Shown: positions 1 to 7,314 of the stretch, one piece after another
Numbering within the stretch: position 1 is the stretch's first letter
Layout: each line of letters starts with the position of its first letter
NCBI RefSeq assembly: GCF_020866845.1
Contig: NZ_CP086594.1
Location: 2,762,501-2,826,500, forward strand
Source: Sphingomonas radiodurans
Lineage (GTDB): Bacteria; Pseudomonadota; Alphaproteobacteria; Sphingomonadales; Sphingomonadaceae
DNA length: 64,000 nucleotides
Reading direction: 5' to 3'
Program-made: the position numbers and the translations under genes
The notes under the pieces: generated by a model
What the model saw: only the letters and a program-made list of their open reading frames with translations
Database searches by the model: none
What the model was told of the DNA's origin: nothing

Positions 1-2
1 CG

Positions 3-1001
3 CGCAACAAGGATCGGATCGGCGACCAGCTCGCGAGCTTCCTGCGCGATTATTTCCTGATCCCCGTCGTCGTCGCACGGCGGATGCGGCGGATGGACGT
101 CGCGAGCGCGGCGGGCCGCTGGCTGGCCAATCCTACCGGCGGCAGCAAGCGCGTGACGCGCGGTGCCTCGCGGCTGGCGGTCGAAGTGCTGCAGTCGCTC
201 GATCAGGAGCGGCTCGGTGGCATGGTGCGCGGCGCGATGGTGCAGCAGGTGCGCGCGATCGACCTGTCACCGATGCTTGGCCGCGCACTGGAGGCGGCGA
301 TGGCGGAGAACCGCCATTTGCCGCTGCTCGACGGGATCATCGTCTGGGCGCGCAAAGTGCTCGACGCGAACGACGGCATGGTGCGCGCGATGGTGCACGA
401 GCGCGCGGGCGCGATCCTGCGCTGGACCGGGCTCGACGAGACGCTTTCGAACAAGATCATCGACGGGCTCGACAAGATGCTGGCCGACATGGCGGAGCAG
501 CCCGATCACCCGATGCGCGCGAAGGCCGAAGAAGCTTTAGTGACGCTCGCGGCCGATCTGCAGCACAAGCCCGAGATGCGTGAGCGGATCGAATCGCTGA
601 AGCTAGCGCTGCTTGCGAACCCGGCGATGCAGGGCTGGATCAACGGCCTGTGGGAACAGGCGCGCCACGCGATGCTGCGGATGGCGCGTGATCCCGAGAA
701 GCTGCTCGCGGGCAAGATGGGCGAGATGCTGCGCCAGCTCGGCGAAACGCTGGAGCGCGACGTGCGGCTGCGCAACACGATCAATCGCTTCATGCGCCGC
801 GTCGCAGTGGGTGCGGCGGCCGACTACGGCGACGTCATCGTCGGGCTGGTGTCCGAGACGGTGCGCGGCTGGGACGCCAATACGATCACCCAGCGGCTCG
901 AACATGCCGTCGGCAAGGATCTGCAGTTCATCCGGATCAACGGGACGCTGGTGGGCGGCTTGGTGGGCTTGGGCATCCATACCGTTGATGTGGCGCTCTG
1001 A
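3..1001 (+). CDS. DUF445 family protein (5' end outside window)
   Basis: The frame is open from the first bases of the window, so this is the C-terminal part of a longer gene. The visible 332 residues match the DUF445 family: a short stretch 'FLIPVVVARRMR', then a long, mostly helical region rich in Arg/Glu/Ala, and a hydrophobic C-terminal segment with 'GTLVGGLVGLGIHTV', which probably anchors in the inner membrane. An in-frame ATG at 84 exists, but reading continues without a stop upstream of it, so it is not the start. Function of the family is unknown. It ends 71 bp before the Mla-type operon on the same strand and is probably not part of it. Confidence 0.8.
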   Translation, partial: RNKDRIGDQLASFLRDYFLIPVVVARRMRRMDVASAAGRWLANPTGGSKRVTRGASRLAVEVLQSLDQERLGGMVRGAMVQQVRAIDLSPMLGRALEAAMAENRHLPLLDGIIVWARKVLDANDGMVRAMVHERAGAILRWTGLDETLSNKIIDGLDKMLADMAEQPDHPMRAKAEEALVTLAADLQHKPEMRERIESLKLALLANPAMQGWINGLWEQARHAMLRMARDPEKLLAGKMGEMLRQLGETLERDVRLRNTINRFMRRVAVGAAADYGDVIVGLVSETVRGWDANTITQRLEHAVGKDLQFIRINGTLVGGLVGLGIHTVDVAL

Positions 1002-1072
1002 ATGCGTCCGCGAGCGAATAAGCCGAATGCACGTTCGCCTTGCTGTCAGGCGGGGATTCCCGCAATGGGGGC

Positions 1073-2173
1073 ATGATGGGCGCACTGGCCGATTTCAGCG
1101 AAGACAAGGGCACGCTGCGCTTCACAGGCGACCTGTCGCTGGCGCGCATCGGCGATCTGCCCAAGCGGCTCGATGGCTTCGGCACGCCGGTGTCGCGGAT
1201 CGACATGTCCGGGATCGACCGGATCGACACGATCGGCGCTTGGATCGTTCACCGCTTCGCGAAAAAGAATGGCGCTGCGATCGAGGGGTTGAACCCCGAG
1301 CAGCAGCATCTGCTTGAACAGGTGCAGCGCGGCGACGAGGCGGCGCCGATGCGCGCGGCGCATGTGAGCCCGTTCAATCGCGTGCTTGGCGAGGTCGGGG
1401 AAGCGGTTGTTCTTTCCGGGCGTACGATGATGGGCCTGTTGGGGTTCCTCGGTGCGACGGTGATCGCCTTTTTCAACGTGTGTCGCCATCCGAGCCGCTT
1501 TCGCTTCAATGCGACGGTCCAGCGGTTCGAAGTGGTCGGCGTCTCGGCGCTCGGCATCGTTGGGCTGATGAGCTTCCTGATCGGCATCGTCATCGCGCAG
1601 CAGGGCGCGGTGCAGCTGCGGCAGTTCGGCGCCGAAGTGTTCACGATCAATCTGATCGGCCGCATCACGTTGCGCGAACTCGGCGTGCTGATGACCGCGA
1701 TCATGGTCGCGGGGCGGTCGGGATCGGCGTTCGCGGCGCAGCTCGGCACGATGAAGCTGACCGAGGAAATCGACGCGATGCGCACGATCGGCGTCTCGCC
1801 GATGGAGGCGCTGGTGCTGCCGCGGACGATCGCGGCGATCGTGCTGATGCCACTGCTTGGCTTTTACGCCTCGCTGATCGCGATCATCGGCGGCGGGCTG
1901 CTCTGCTGGCTCCAGCTCGATATTCCGCCGGTGACGTACATCGCCCGCATTCGCGAGGTTGTGCCGATCACCGATCTCTACGTCGGCCTGATCAAAGCGC
2001 CGGTGTTCGGCGCGATCATCGCGGTTGCGGGCTGCTTCCAGGGCATGCAGGTCGAGGGTGACGCCGAGCAGGTTGGCACGCGCACCACCTCGGCCGTGGT
2101 GCAAGCGATCTTCCTCGTCATCGTGCTCGATGCATTTTTCGCGATGTTCTTCGCCTGGATCGGGTGGATCTGA
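1073..2173 (+). CDS. mlaE: MlaE-type lipid ABC transporter permease with N-terminal STAS domain
   Basis: Inner-membrane permease of an Mla/MCE-type system that moves phospholipids between outer and inner membranes. The 366-residue protein is longer than E. coli MlaE (about 260). The first ~110 residues resemble a STAS domain ('RIDMSGIDRIDTIGAW'), a role played by separate MlaB in E. coli. The rest is the MlaE fold with five or six hydrophobic segments and the family stretch 'MVAGRSGSAFAAQLGTMK'. ATG codons at 1073 and 1076 are both possible; a TTG at 1040 is less likely. The stop codon shares one base with the ATPase start (TGATG), which indicates translational coupling. Confidence 0.88.
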   Translation: MMGALADFSEDKGTLRFTGDLSLARIGDLPKRLDGFGTPVSRIDMSGIDRIDTIGAWIVHRFAKKNGAAIEGLNPEQQHLLEQVQRGDEAAPMRAAHVSPFNRVLGEVGEAVVLSGRTMMGLLGFLGATVIAFFNVCRHPSRFRFNATVQRFEVVGVSALGIVGLMSFLIGIVIAQQGAVQLRQFGAEVFTINLIGRITLRELGVLMTAIMVAGRSGSAFAAQLGTMKLTEEIDAMRTIGVSPMEALVLPRTIAAIVLMPLLGFYASLIAIIGGGLLCWLQLDIPPVTYIARIREVVPITDLYVGLIKAPVFGAIIAVAGCFQGMQVEGDAEQVGTRTTSAVVQAIFLVIVLDAFFAMFFAWIGWI

Positions 2174-3006
2174 TGGCGATCGACGAGACCTCCGAAAACA
2201 TCATCGAAGTGCGCGGGCTGAAGAACGCGTTCGGCGATCAAGTGGTCCACGAGAACCTCGATCTCGACGTGCGACGCGGTGAGATCCTGGGCGTGGTCGG
2301 CGGATCGGGCACCGGCAAATCGGTGCTGATGCGATCGATCATCGGGCTGCAGAATCCGGCGGCGGGCGAAGTGATGGTGTTCGGCGAGCCGACGCTGCAT
2401 CGCGAGGAAACCGACGCGCTTGAGATCCGCAAGCGCTGGGGCGTGCTGTTTCAGGGCGGCGCTTTGTTCTCAACGCTGACGGTGGCGGAGAATGTGCAGG
2501 TCCCGCTGCGCGAATTCTACCGCGAGCTGGACCTCTCGCTGCTCGACGAGATTGCCTCGTACAAGGTGGTGATGACCGGGCTGCCGGCGGATGCGGGGCC
2601 GAAGTATCCGGCCGAACTTTCGGGCGGTATGAAGAAGCGCGCCGGCCTGGCGCGGGCGCTGGCGCTCGATCCCGAATTGCTGTTCCTCGACGAGCCGACC
2701 GCGGGGCTCGACCCGATCGGCGCGGCGGCATTCGACGATCTGACCAAGTCGCTGCAGAAGACGTTGGGGCTGACGGTGTTCCTGATTACGCACGATCTCG
2801 ACACGCTCTACGCCATCTGCGACCGCGTCGCGGTGTTGGCGGATAAGCGCGTGATCGCGATCGGCACGATCGACGAGTTGCTCGCGCTGGATCATCCGTG
2901 GATCCAGGAGTATTTCCGGGGCCCGCGCGGCCGCGCTGCGGTCGCGACGCAGGAAGCGCATCAGACGGCGCACGCCCAAAAGCAGATGAAGTCAGGGGCT
3001 GATTGA
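2173..3006 (+). CDS. mlaF: MlaF-type ABC transporter ATP-binding protein
   Basis: Cytoplasmic ATPase that powers the MlaE permease encoded just upstream. The 277-residue protein has Walker A 'GGSGTGKS', the ABC signature 'LSGGMKKR', Walker B 'LLFLDEPTAGLDP' and the switch His in 'LITHDLD'. The signature with MKKR rather than QQQR is typical of MlaF/Ttg2A ATPases. The ATG at 2173 overlaps the permease stop by one base; a GTG nine bases upstream is a weaker alternative. A C-terminal extension rich in Ala, Gln and His follows the domain. Its stop overlaps the MCE gene start by one base. Confidence 0.93.
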   Translation: MAIDETSENIIEVRGLKNAFGDQVVHENLDLDVRRGEILGVVGGSGTGKSVLMRSIIGLQNPAAGEVMVFGEPTLHREETDALEIRKRWGVLFQGGALFSTLTVAENVQVPLREFYRELDLSLLDEIASYKVVMTGLPADAGPKYPAELSGGMKKRAGLARALALDPELLFLDEPTAGLDPIGAAAFDDLTKSLQKTLGLTVFLITHDLDTLYAICDRVAVLADKRVIAIGTIDELLALDHPWIQEYFRGPRGRAAVATQEAHQTAHAQKQMKSGAD

Positions 3007-3968
3007 TGGAAACCCGTTCCAACCACGTCCTTGTCGGCGCCGTCGTGCTGATCCTGCTGGCGGTGCTGGCGCTGTTCACGGTGTGGATCGCGCGGCTCGG
3101 CAGCACGACCGAGAAGGAGTATGACATCTTCTTCAAGCAAGCGGTCGACGGATTGGCGAAGGGCTCGGCGGTAACCTATTCGGGTGTTCCGTCCGGCCAG
3201 GTGAAATCTATCCAGCTGTGGCGCAACGATCCGCAATTCGTGCGCGTGCGCATCAGCGTGAACGACGAGACGCCTATTCTGCAGGGCACCGCGGCAACGG
3301 TGCAGGGCAGCTTCACGGGCACCAGCACGATCAGCCTGGATGGCGCGCGCAAGGGCGCCCCGCCGATCATCTGCCCCGAGAACGATATGGCGAGCCAATG
3401 CCCGTATGGCGTGCCGGTGATCCCGACGCGGACCGGCGGGATCGGCGCGATCCTGAATTCGGCGCCGCAGCTGCTGGAGCGGCTGTCGACGCTGACCGAG
3501 CGGCTGACCGGCTTGCTGACCGATCGTAACCAGGCGTCGATCGCGGGCATCCTCGAGAATACCAATCGGTTGACCGACGCGCTGGCCGACCGCGGCCCAG
3601 AGATTGCAGCGACGCTGGCGCAGACGCGGGTCGCGATCCAGCAAGCGGGCGTGGCCTCCGAGCAGATCGGTGCGCTCGCGGCGACCACCAACGGCATCCT
3701 GGCCGAGGACGTGAAGCCGACGATCGCCAACCTCAACGATACGATCCGTTCGGCCAAGCAAAGCGCGGATACGCTGAACGGCGCGATCCAGGACGCGCGG
3801 CCGGGGCTGCAGACCTTCTCGAAGCGGACCATTCCGGAGGTCAACCAGCTGGTTCTCGATCTGCGGCAGATGTCCGCGGCACTGGCTTCCGTAGCGGAGA
3901 AGGTCGATCGTCAGGGCGCAGGCTCGCTGATCGGGCAGCAGAAGCTGCCGGACTATAAGGGCAAGTGA
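3006..3968 (+). CDS. mlaD: MlaD-type MCE domain protein
   Basis: Periplasmic lipid-binding subunit anchored in the inner membrane and partner of MlaE/MlaF. The 320 residues comprise a short cytoplasmic start, one membrane segment (about 10-30, 'VGAVVLILLAVLALFTVW'), an MCE domain (about 35-120, containing 'GLAKGSAVTYSGVPSGQV') and a long helical C-terminal tail that probably forms the hexameric needle or collar. The tail makes it longer than E. coli MlaD (about 183 residues), closer to other proteobacterial MCE proteins. The ATG at 3006 is preferred over TTG at 3003 and overlaps the ATPase stop by one base. The lipoprotein gene starts two bases after the stop. Confidence 0.9.
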   Translation: METRSNHVLVGAVVLILLAVLALFTVWIARLGSTTEKEYDIFFKQAVDGLAKGSAVTYSGVPSGQVKSIQLWRNDPQFVRVRISVNDETPILQGTAATVQGSFTGTSTISLDGARKGAPPIICPENDMASQCPYGVPVIPTRTGGIGAILNSAPQLLERLSTLTERLTGLLTDRNQASIAGILENTNRLTDALADRGPEIAATLAQTRVAIQQAGVASEQIGALAATTNGILAEDVKPTIANLNDTIRSAKQSADTLNGAIQDARPGLQTFSKRTIPEVNQLVLDLRQMSAALASVAEKVDRQGAGSLIGQQKLPDYKGK

Positions 3969-3969
3969 T

Positions 3970-4551
3970 ATGAAGAAGCTTTTGATCGGTCTTGCCGCGC
4001 TGCCGCTCGCCGGCTGCATCAGCTTCGGTGACAAGCCGCCCGCGTCGCTGCTGAGCCTGACGGCGACGGAGCAAGTCGCGGTGGGTCAGGCGCAAAGCTC
4101 GGCCGGTGCGCGGACGATATCGATCCAGGTGCCAGTGGTGCCGCAAGCGCTCGCCAACAACCGCGTGCCGGTGCAGGCGAGCGCGACCGACATCGCCTAC
4201 GTCAAGGATGCGCTGTGGGTGGAGCCGCCGGCGCGGCTGTTCGCGCGGCTGCTGTCGGATACGGTATCGGCGCGGACCGGGCGCGTGGCGCTATCGGGCG
4301 CGCAGTCGCTGGCCGATCCCGGCGCGCGGCTGTCGGGCGAATTGCGGATGTTCGGGGTGGATGCCGCCTCGTCGAGCGCGGTGGTGACGTATGATGCGGC
4401 GCTGGTGCGCGACGAGGGCAGCGCGCTGGAAAAGCGCCGCTTCGAGGCGCGCGTGCCGGTGTCTCTGATCGAGCCTGCGCCCGTCGGCGTGGCATTGAAC
4501 GAGGCGGCGAACAAGGTGGCGGGCGAAGTGGCGGATTGGGTGGGGCGGTAA
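3970..4551 (+). CDS. ABC-type transport auxiliary lipoprotein (PqiC/DUF330-like)
   Basis: Last gene of the Mla-type operon. The 193-residue protein starts with a lipoprotein signal peptide ending in the lipobox 'LPLAGC' (Cys at about 16), so it is predicted to be a membrane-anchored periplasmic lipoprotein. The body resembles the ABC-type transport auxiliary lipoprotein family (PqiC-like), with 'VQASATDIAYVKDALWVEPPA' related to the family's conserved 'YARWAEP' region. It probably links the MCE complex to the outer membrane. Position one base after mlaD supports this role. A dispersed paired-hairpin element follows 26 bp downstream. Confidence 0.83.
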   Translation: MKKLLIGLAALPLAGCISFGDKPPASLLSLTATEQVAVGQAQSSAGARTISIQVPVVPQALANNRVPVQASATDIAYVKDALWVEPPARLFARLLSDTVSARTGRVALSGAQSLADPGARLSGELRMFGVDAASSSAVVTYDAALVRDEGSALEKRRFEARVPVSLIEPAPVGVALNEAANKVAGEVADWVGR

Positions 4552-4577
4552 CCGGCACCTTCCCAGACCTCCTCCGC

Positions 4578-4657
4578 CGTCATCCCAGCGAACGCTGGGA
4601 TCTCGTGGCGTTGGAGTACCAAGTAACCGAACGACCCCAGCTTTCGCTGGGGTGACG
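4578..4657. repeat. Paired palindromic repeat, family A copy 1
   Basis: Two hairpins in a row between convergent genes: arms cccagcg/cgctggg (4584-4599) and ccccagc/gctgggg (4635-4652), bounded by 'cgtcat' and 'gtgacg' so that the whole element is itself roughly palindromic. The same layout recurs at 9763 and 12700 with other stem sequences. It may also act as a bidirectional terminator for the lipoprotein and peptidase genes. Confidence 0.75.
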
Positions 4658-4670
4658 AATCATCGGGCAC

Positions 4671-6068
4671 TCACCCTGCCAGCGCCTTCGTCAGGTCGAA
4701 CAGATAATCCCGGCCCTCATACAGCGAGGTTACGCGGATCCGCTCGTTGAGTCCGTGGATGCCATTGAGATCGGGCTCGAGGAAGATCCCCGGCACACCA
4801 TAGACCGGCATCTTGAGCGTGCCGAAGAACACGCTGTCGGTCGCGCCGGTCGACATCATGGGCACCAGCGGCACGCCGGGGAAATGCTTTGCGGCAAGCG
4901 TCGTCAGCGGACCCATGATCTTGGGATCGAGCGGCGGCGGCACGGCGATCGGGCGGACGGGCTGGTTGGCGGTGACCGTGACCTTCGGGCCAGCGAGTTC
5001 CTTCAGCTTGGCCAGCGTGCCGTCGACGCTCTCGCCAGGGAAGATGCGGCAATTGACCGTGGCGGTTGCGCGCTGCGGCAGTGCATTTTCAGCATGGCCG
5101 GCGTTGACGAGCGTCGCAACGCAAGTGGTGCGCAGGCTCGAATGCAGCGTCTTGTCGCGGCTGACGATTGCGTCGGCTTCCTTGTCGGCCGGGTTGGCGA
5201 GCAGGCGGGTAATTGCCGGGCCCATCGGCGCCGGAAGTGCTTTTGACGTGGCGCCGAAGAAGGCGCGCGTCGTGTCGGTGAACTTGATCGGGAATTCGTA
5301 GCCCTGCACTGCCTTGATCGCGTCGGCGAGCTCGTAGATCGCGTTATCCGGCGTCGGCGCGGAGCTGTGCCCGCCGGGATTGGTCGCGGCGAAGGTGAAG
5401 TTCTGCGCCGCCTTCTCGCCGACCTGCACCGCGAGCGCCTGACGCTTGCCATTGGTCTCGGTCCGCCCACCGCCGCCCTCATTAAGGACGAATTCGGCGC
5501 GAACCAGCTCGGGGCGGTTGTCGGCCAACCATTGCGCACCGTTGAAAGCGTAGGTGGTTTCCTCGCCGCAGGTTAGCGCTAGCTTGATCGTGCGTTTCGG
5601 CCGGTATTTCTCCTGGCCGAAGCGGATCATCGTATCGGCCCACACTGCCGACATCGCCTTGTCGTCGACGGTGCCGCGGGCATAGTAGAAGCCGTCTTCC
5701 TCGATCAGCTTGAACGGATCGCGCACCCAATCCTCGCGCTTGGCGGCAACGACGTCGAGGTGGCCGAGCAGCAGCATCGGGCCGGCCGCGGCGTCGGTGC
5801 CTTGCAGCGTCACCACGATGCCGCCGTCCTCGGGATGGTCGGGCACGCTGAAGAGGGTGACGGCGCTGTCGGCATAGCCGGCGGCCTTCATGCGGGTGGC
5901 GAGCTGCTGCGATGCGCGGGTGCAGCTGCCCTGGCCGACGACGGTGTTGGTTTCGACCAGTTCCTTGTAGAGCGCGAAGAAGGCTTTCTGATCGGGCCGT
6001 TGTTGCGCCTCTGCCGCGATCGGGACCAGCGCGGCCACTGCCGCCAAACTCCGCACCATGAACCGCAT
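4671..6068 (-). CDS. M20 family metallopeptidase, exported
   Basis: Zinc-dependent exopeptidase or amidohydrolase of the M20/M25/M40 group. From the ATG at 6068 the 465-residue product begins with a signal peptide (residues 1 to about 19, ending 'PIAAEAQ'), so it acts in the periplasm. Metal and catalytic motifs are visible: 'LLGHLDVV' (His and Asp), 'RGTVDDK' (bridging Asp), 'CGEETT' (general-base Glu) and a late 'GATDS...GIHGLNE' His region. A lid/dimerisation insert begins around 'GGHSSAPTPDNA'. An upstream in-frame ATG at 6125 would place the signal peptide internally and is rejected. Substrate is unknown; related sphingomonad proteins are annotated as peptidases. No operon partner. Confidence 0.88.
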   Translation of the reverse strand: MRFMVRSLAAVAALVPIAAEAQQRPDQKAFFALYKELVETNTVVGQGSCTRASQQLATRMKAAGYADSAVTLFSVPDHPEDGGIVVTLQGTDAAAGPMLLLGHLDVVAAKREDWVRDPFKLIEEDGFYYARGTVDDKAMSAVWADTMIRFGQEKYRPKRTIKLALTCGEETTYAFNGAQWLADNRPELVRAEFVLNEGGGGRTETNGKRQALAVQVGEKAAQNFTFAATNPGGHSSAPTPDNAIYELADAIKAVQGYEFPIKFTDTTRAFFGATSKALPAPMGPAITRLLANPADKEADAIVSRDKTLHSSLRTTCVATLVNAGHAENALPQRATATVNCRIFPGESVDGTLAKLKELAGPKVTVTANQPVRPIAVPPPLDPKIMGPLTTLAAKHFPGVPLVPMMSTGATDSVFFGTLKMPVYGVPGIFLEPDLNGIHGLNERIRVTSLYEGRDYLFDLTKALAG

Positions 6069-6181
6069 TCCGCTCTCCCTGTTATGGCGAGCGCCGATGG
6101 TTGCAGGGAAAATGGCGCGGCGCAACGGCTTGCGGGGCGGTATTGAGAGCTGCCCTTACAACGGGACTAAAGTGGCGAGGC

Positions 6182-7114
6182 TCAGCCCCGCCGCATGTTC
6201 CGCGGCAGGCTGAGCCGCAGTTCGCGGTTGGCGAAATCGATCTGGACGCGGGTGAACAGCTTGAGCGTGTCCATCCCGAGCATGATCGCCGGCTTCTTCT
6301 CGAGCCCAAAGACGCGGAACGGCGGCACGTCGGCAAACGCGATCGGCATGTCGTTGATCGAGATGCTGCCGATCTCAATCGACTTGATCGAGCCGTAATC
6401 CGCCGTCAGCTCCCCGCCGGTGACGCTGATCAGCGAGATCGGCACGACCTTGCTGCGCCGCGCGAGCCGGTTGCGCAGCGCCATGTTGCCCATCGTCACG
6501 GCGCTGCCGGTGTCGAGGATCACGCGGACGCGCTGGCCGTTGACGCGCGCATCGGTGACGACGAGCTGGCCGAACAGGCTCTTGGCCTGGATGACGATCT
6601 CGTCGGGCGCCCGGCGCACCGTTTGCCCACGCCGGCGGGCAGGCGAGACGGTCATGCGCTGATTGTCGAAGTCGATCGCGAGCGCGTGGCCCTGGAGCGC
6701 ATCGATGCCGAGCATGCCAGGGGCGCCGAGATGCACCGCAGAGAGCGCCGGCGCCTCGATCCGCTCGCCGCCGAGCGTGCTGACCGAGATCGACGGAATG
6801 ATGACGGTGCCGACATTCTCGGTTCCGGTCATGCCCGTGAGCCGCACAGTGCGGCCGCCGGCGAGGCCAAGCTTCCCGGCAAGCTCGCGGCTGATGACGG
6901 TGCGTTGCGCGCCGGTGTCGATGATGAATTCGTACGGCCCGGCGCCGGCGATCTGCACCGGCACGGTCATGCGCGCACCATTGTGTCCGAAGGCGAACTG
7001 ATCGGCCAGCGAGACGAGTTCGGGCTCGGTGATCGGCACCGGCGCAGGCACGGGCTGCGGGTCGGCGGTGTTCGCGGCGAGCAGGAGGAGGGGCAAGGCC
7101 AGCCAACGGTTCAT
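6182..7114 (-). CDS. Retropepsin-like aspartyl protease, exported
   Basis: 310-residue protein with a signal peptide (MNRWLALPLLLLAANTA) and two retropepsin-like half domains. Each has its own active-site triplet: 'FIIDTGAQRTVIS' (about residues 60-72) and 'VILDTGSAVTMGN' (about 190-202). A bilobed single-chain protein with two DTG motifs should form the full aspartic-protease active site without dimerising. A hydrophobic-hydrophobic-Gly motif appears as 'MLGID' and 'MLGMD' after each half. It is expected to act in the periplasm; the substrate is unknown. It stands alone, transcribed in the same direction as the peptidase gene. Confidence 0.82.
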   Translation of the reverse strand: MNRWLALPLLLLAANTADPQPVPAPVPITEPELVSLADQFAFGHNGARMTVPVQIAGAGPYEFIIDTGAQRTVISRELAGKLGLAGGRTVRLTGMTGTENVGTVIIPSISVSTLGGERIEAPALSAVHLGAPGMLGIDALQGHALAIDFDNQRMTVSPARRRGQTVRRAPDEIVIQAKSLFGQLVVTDARVNGQRVRVILDTGSAVTMGNMALRNRLARRSKVVPISLISVTGGELTADYGSIKSIEIGSISINDMPIAFADVPPFRVFGLEKKPAIMLGMDTLKLFTRVQIDFANRELRLSLPRNMRRG

Positions 7115-7180
7115 GTGATGACGAAGCGCCCGTTGCGGACCTTTGTCAAAGGGAATTGCTGCGCAGCATGAGGCAGGTCC

Positions 7181-7286
7181 CGTTCGTGCTGAGGAGAGGG
7201 CTGAGCTTGTCGAAGTCTCTTCTCGAAGGACATGTGGTTCGAGACGGCACTTCGCCTTCGGCTCAGCACCTCCTCAGCACGAACGG
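7181..7286. repeat. Long palindromic repeat, family D copy 1
   Basis: About 106 bp bounded by 'cgttcgtgctgagga' and 'tcctcagcacgaacg', which are reverse complements. Inner parts include 'gagcttgtcgaag'. It sits between the convergent-side end of the helicase gene and the protease start. A near copy lies at 36635-36738; shorter relatives lie at 23218, 34453 and 50968. Confidence 0.78.
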
Positions 7287-7314
7287 AGGGGGGTGCTCGC
7301 CGGCGCGTGCCCGT

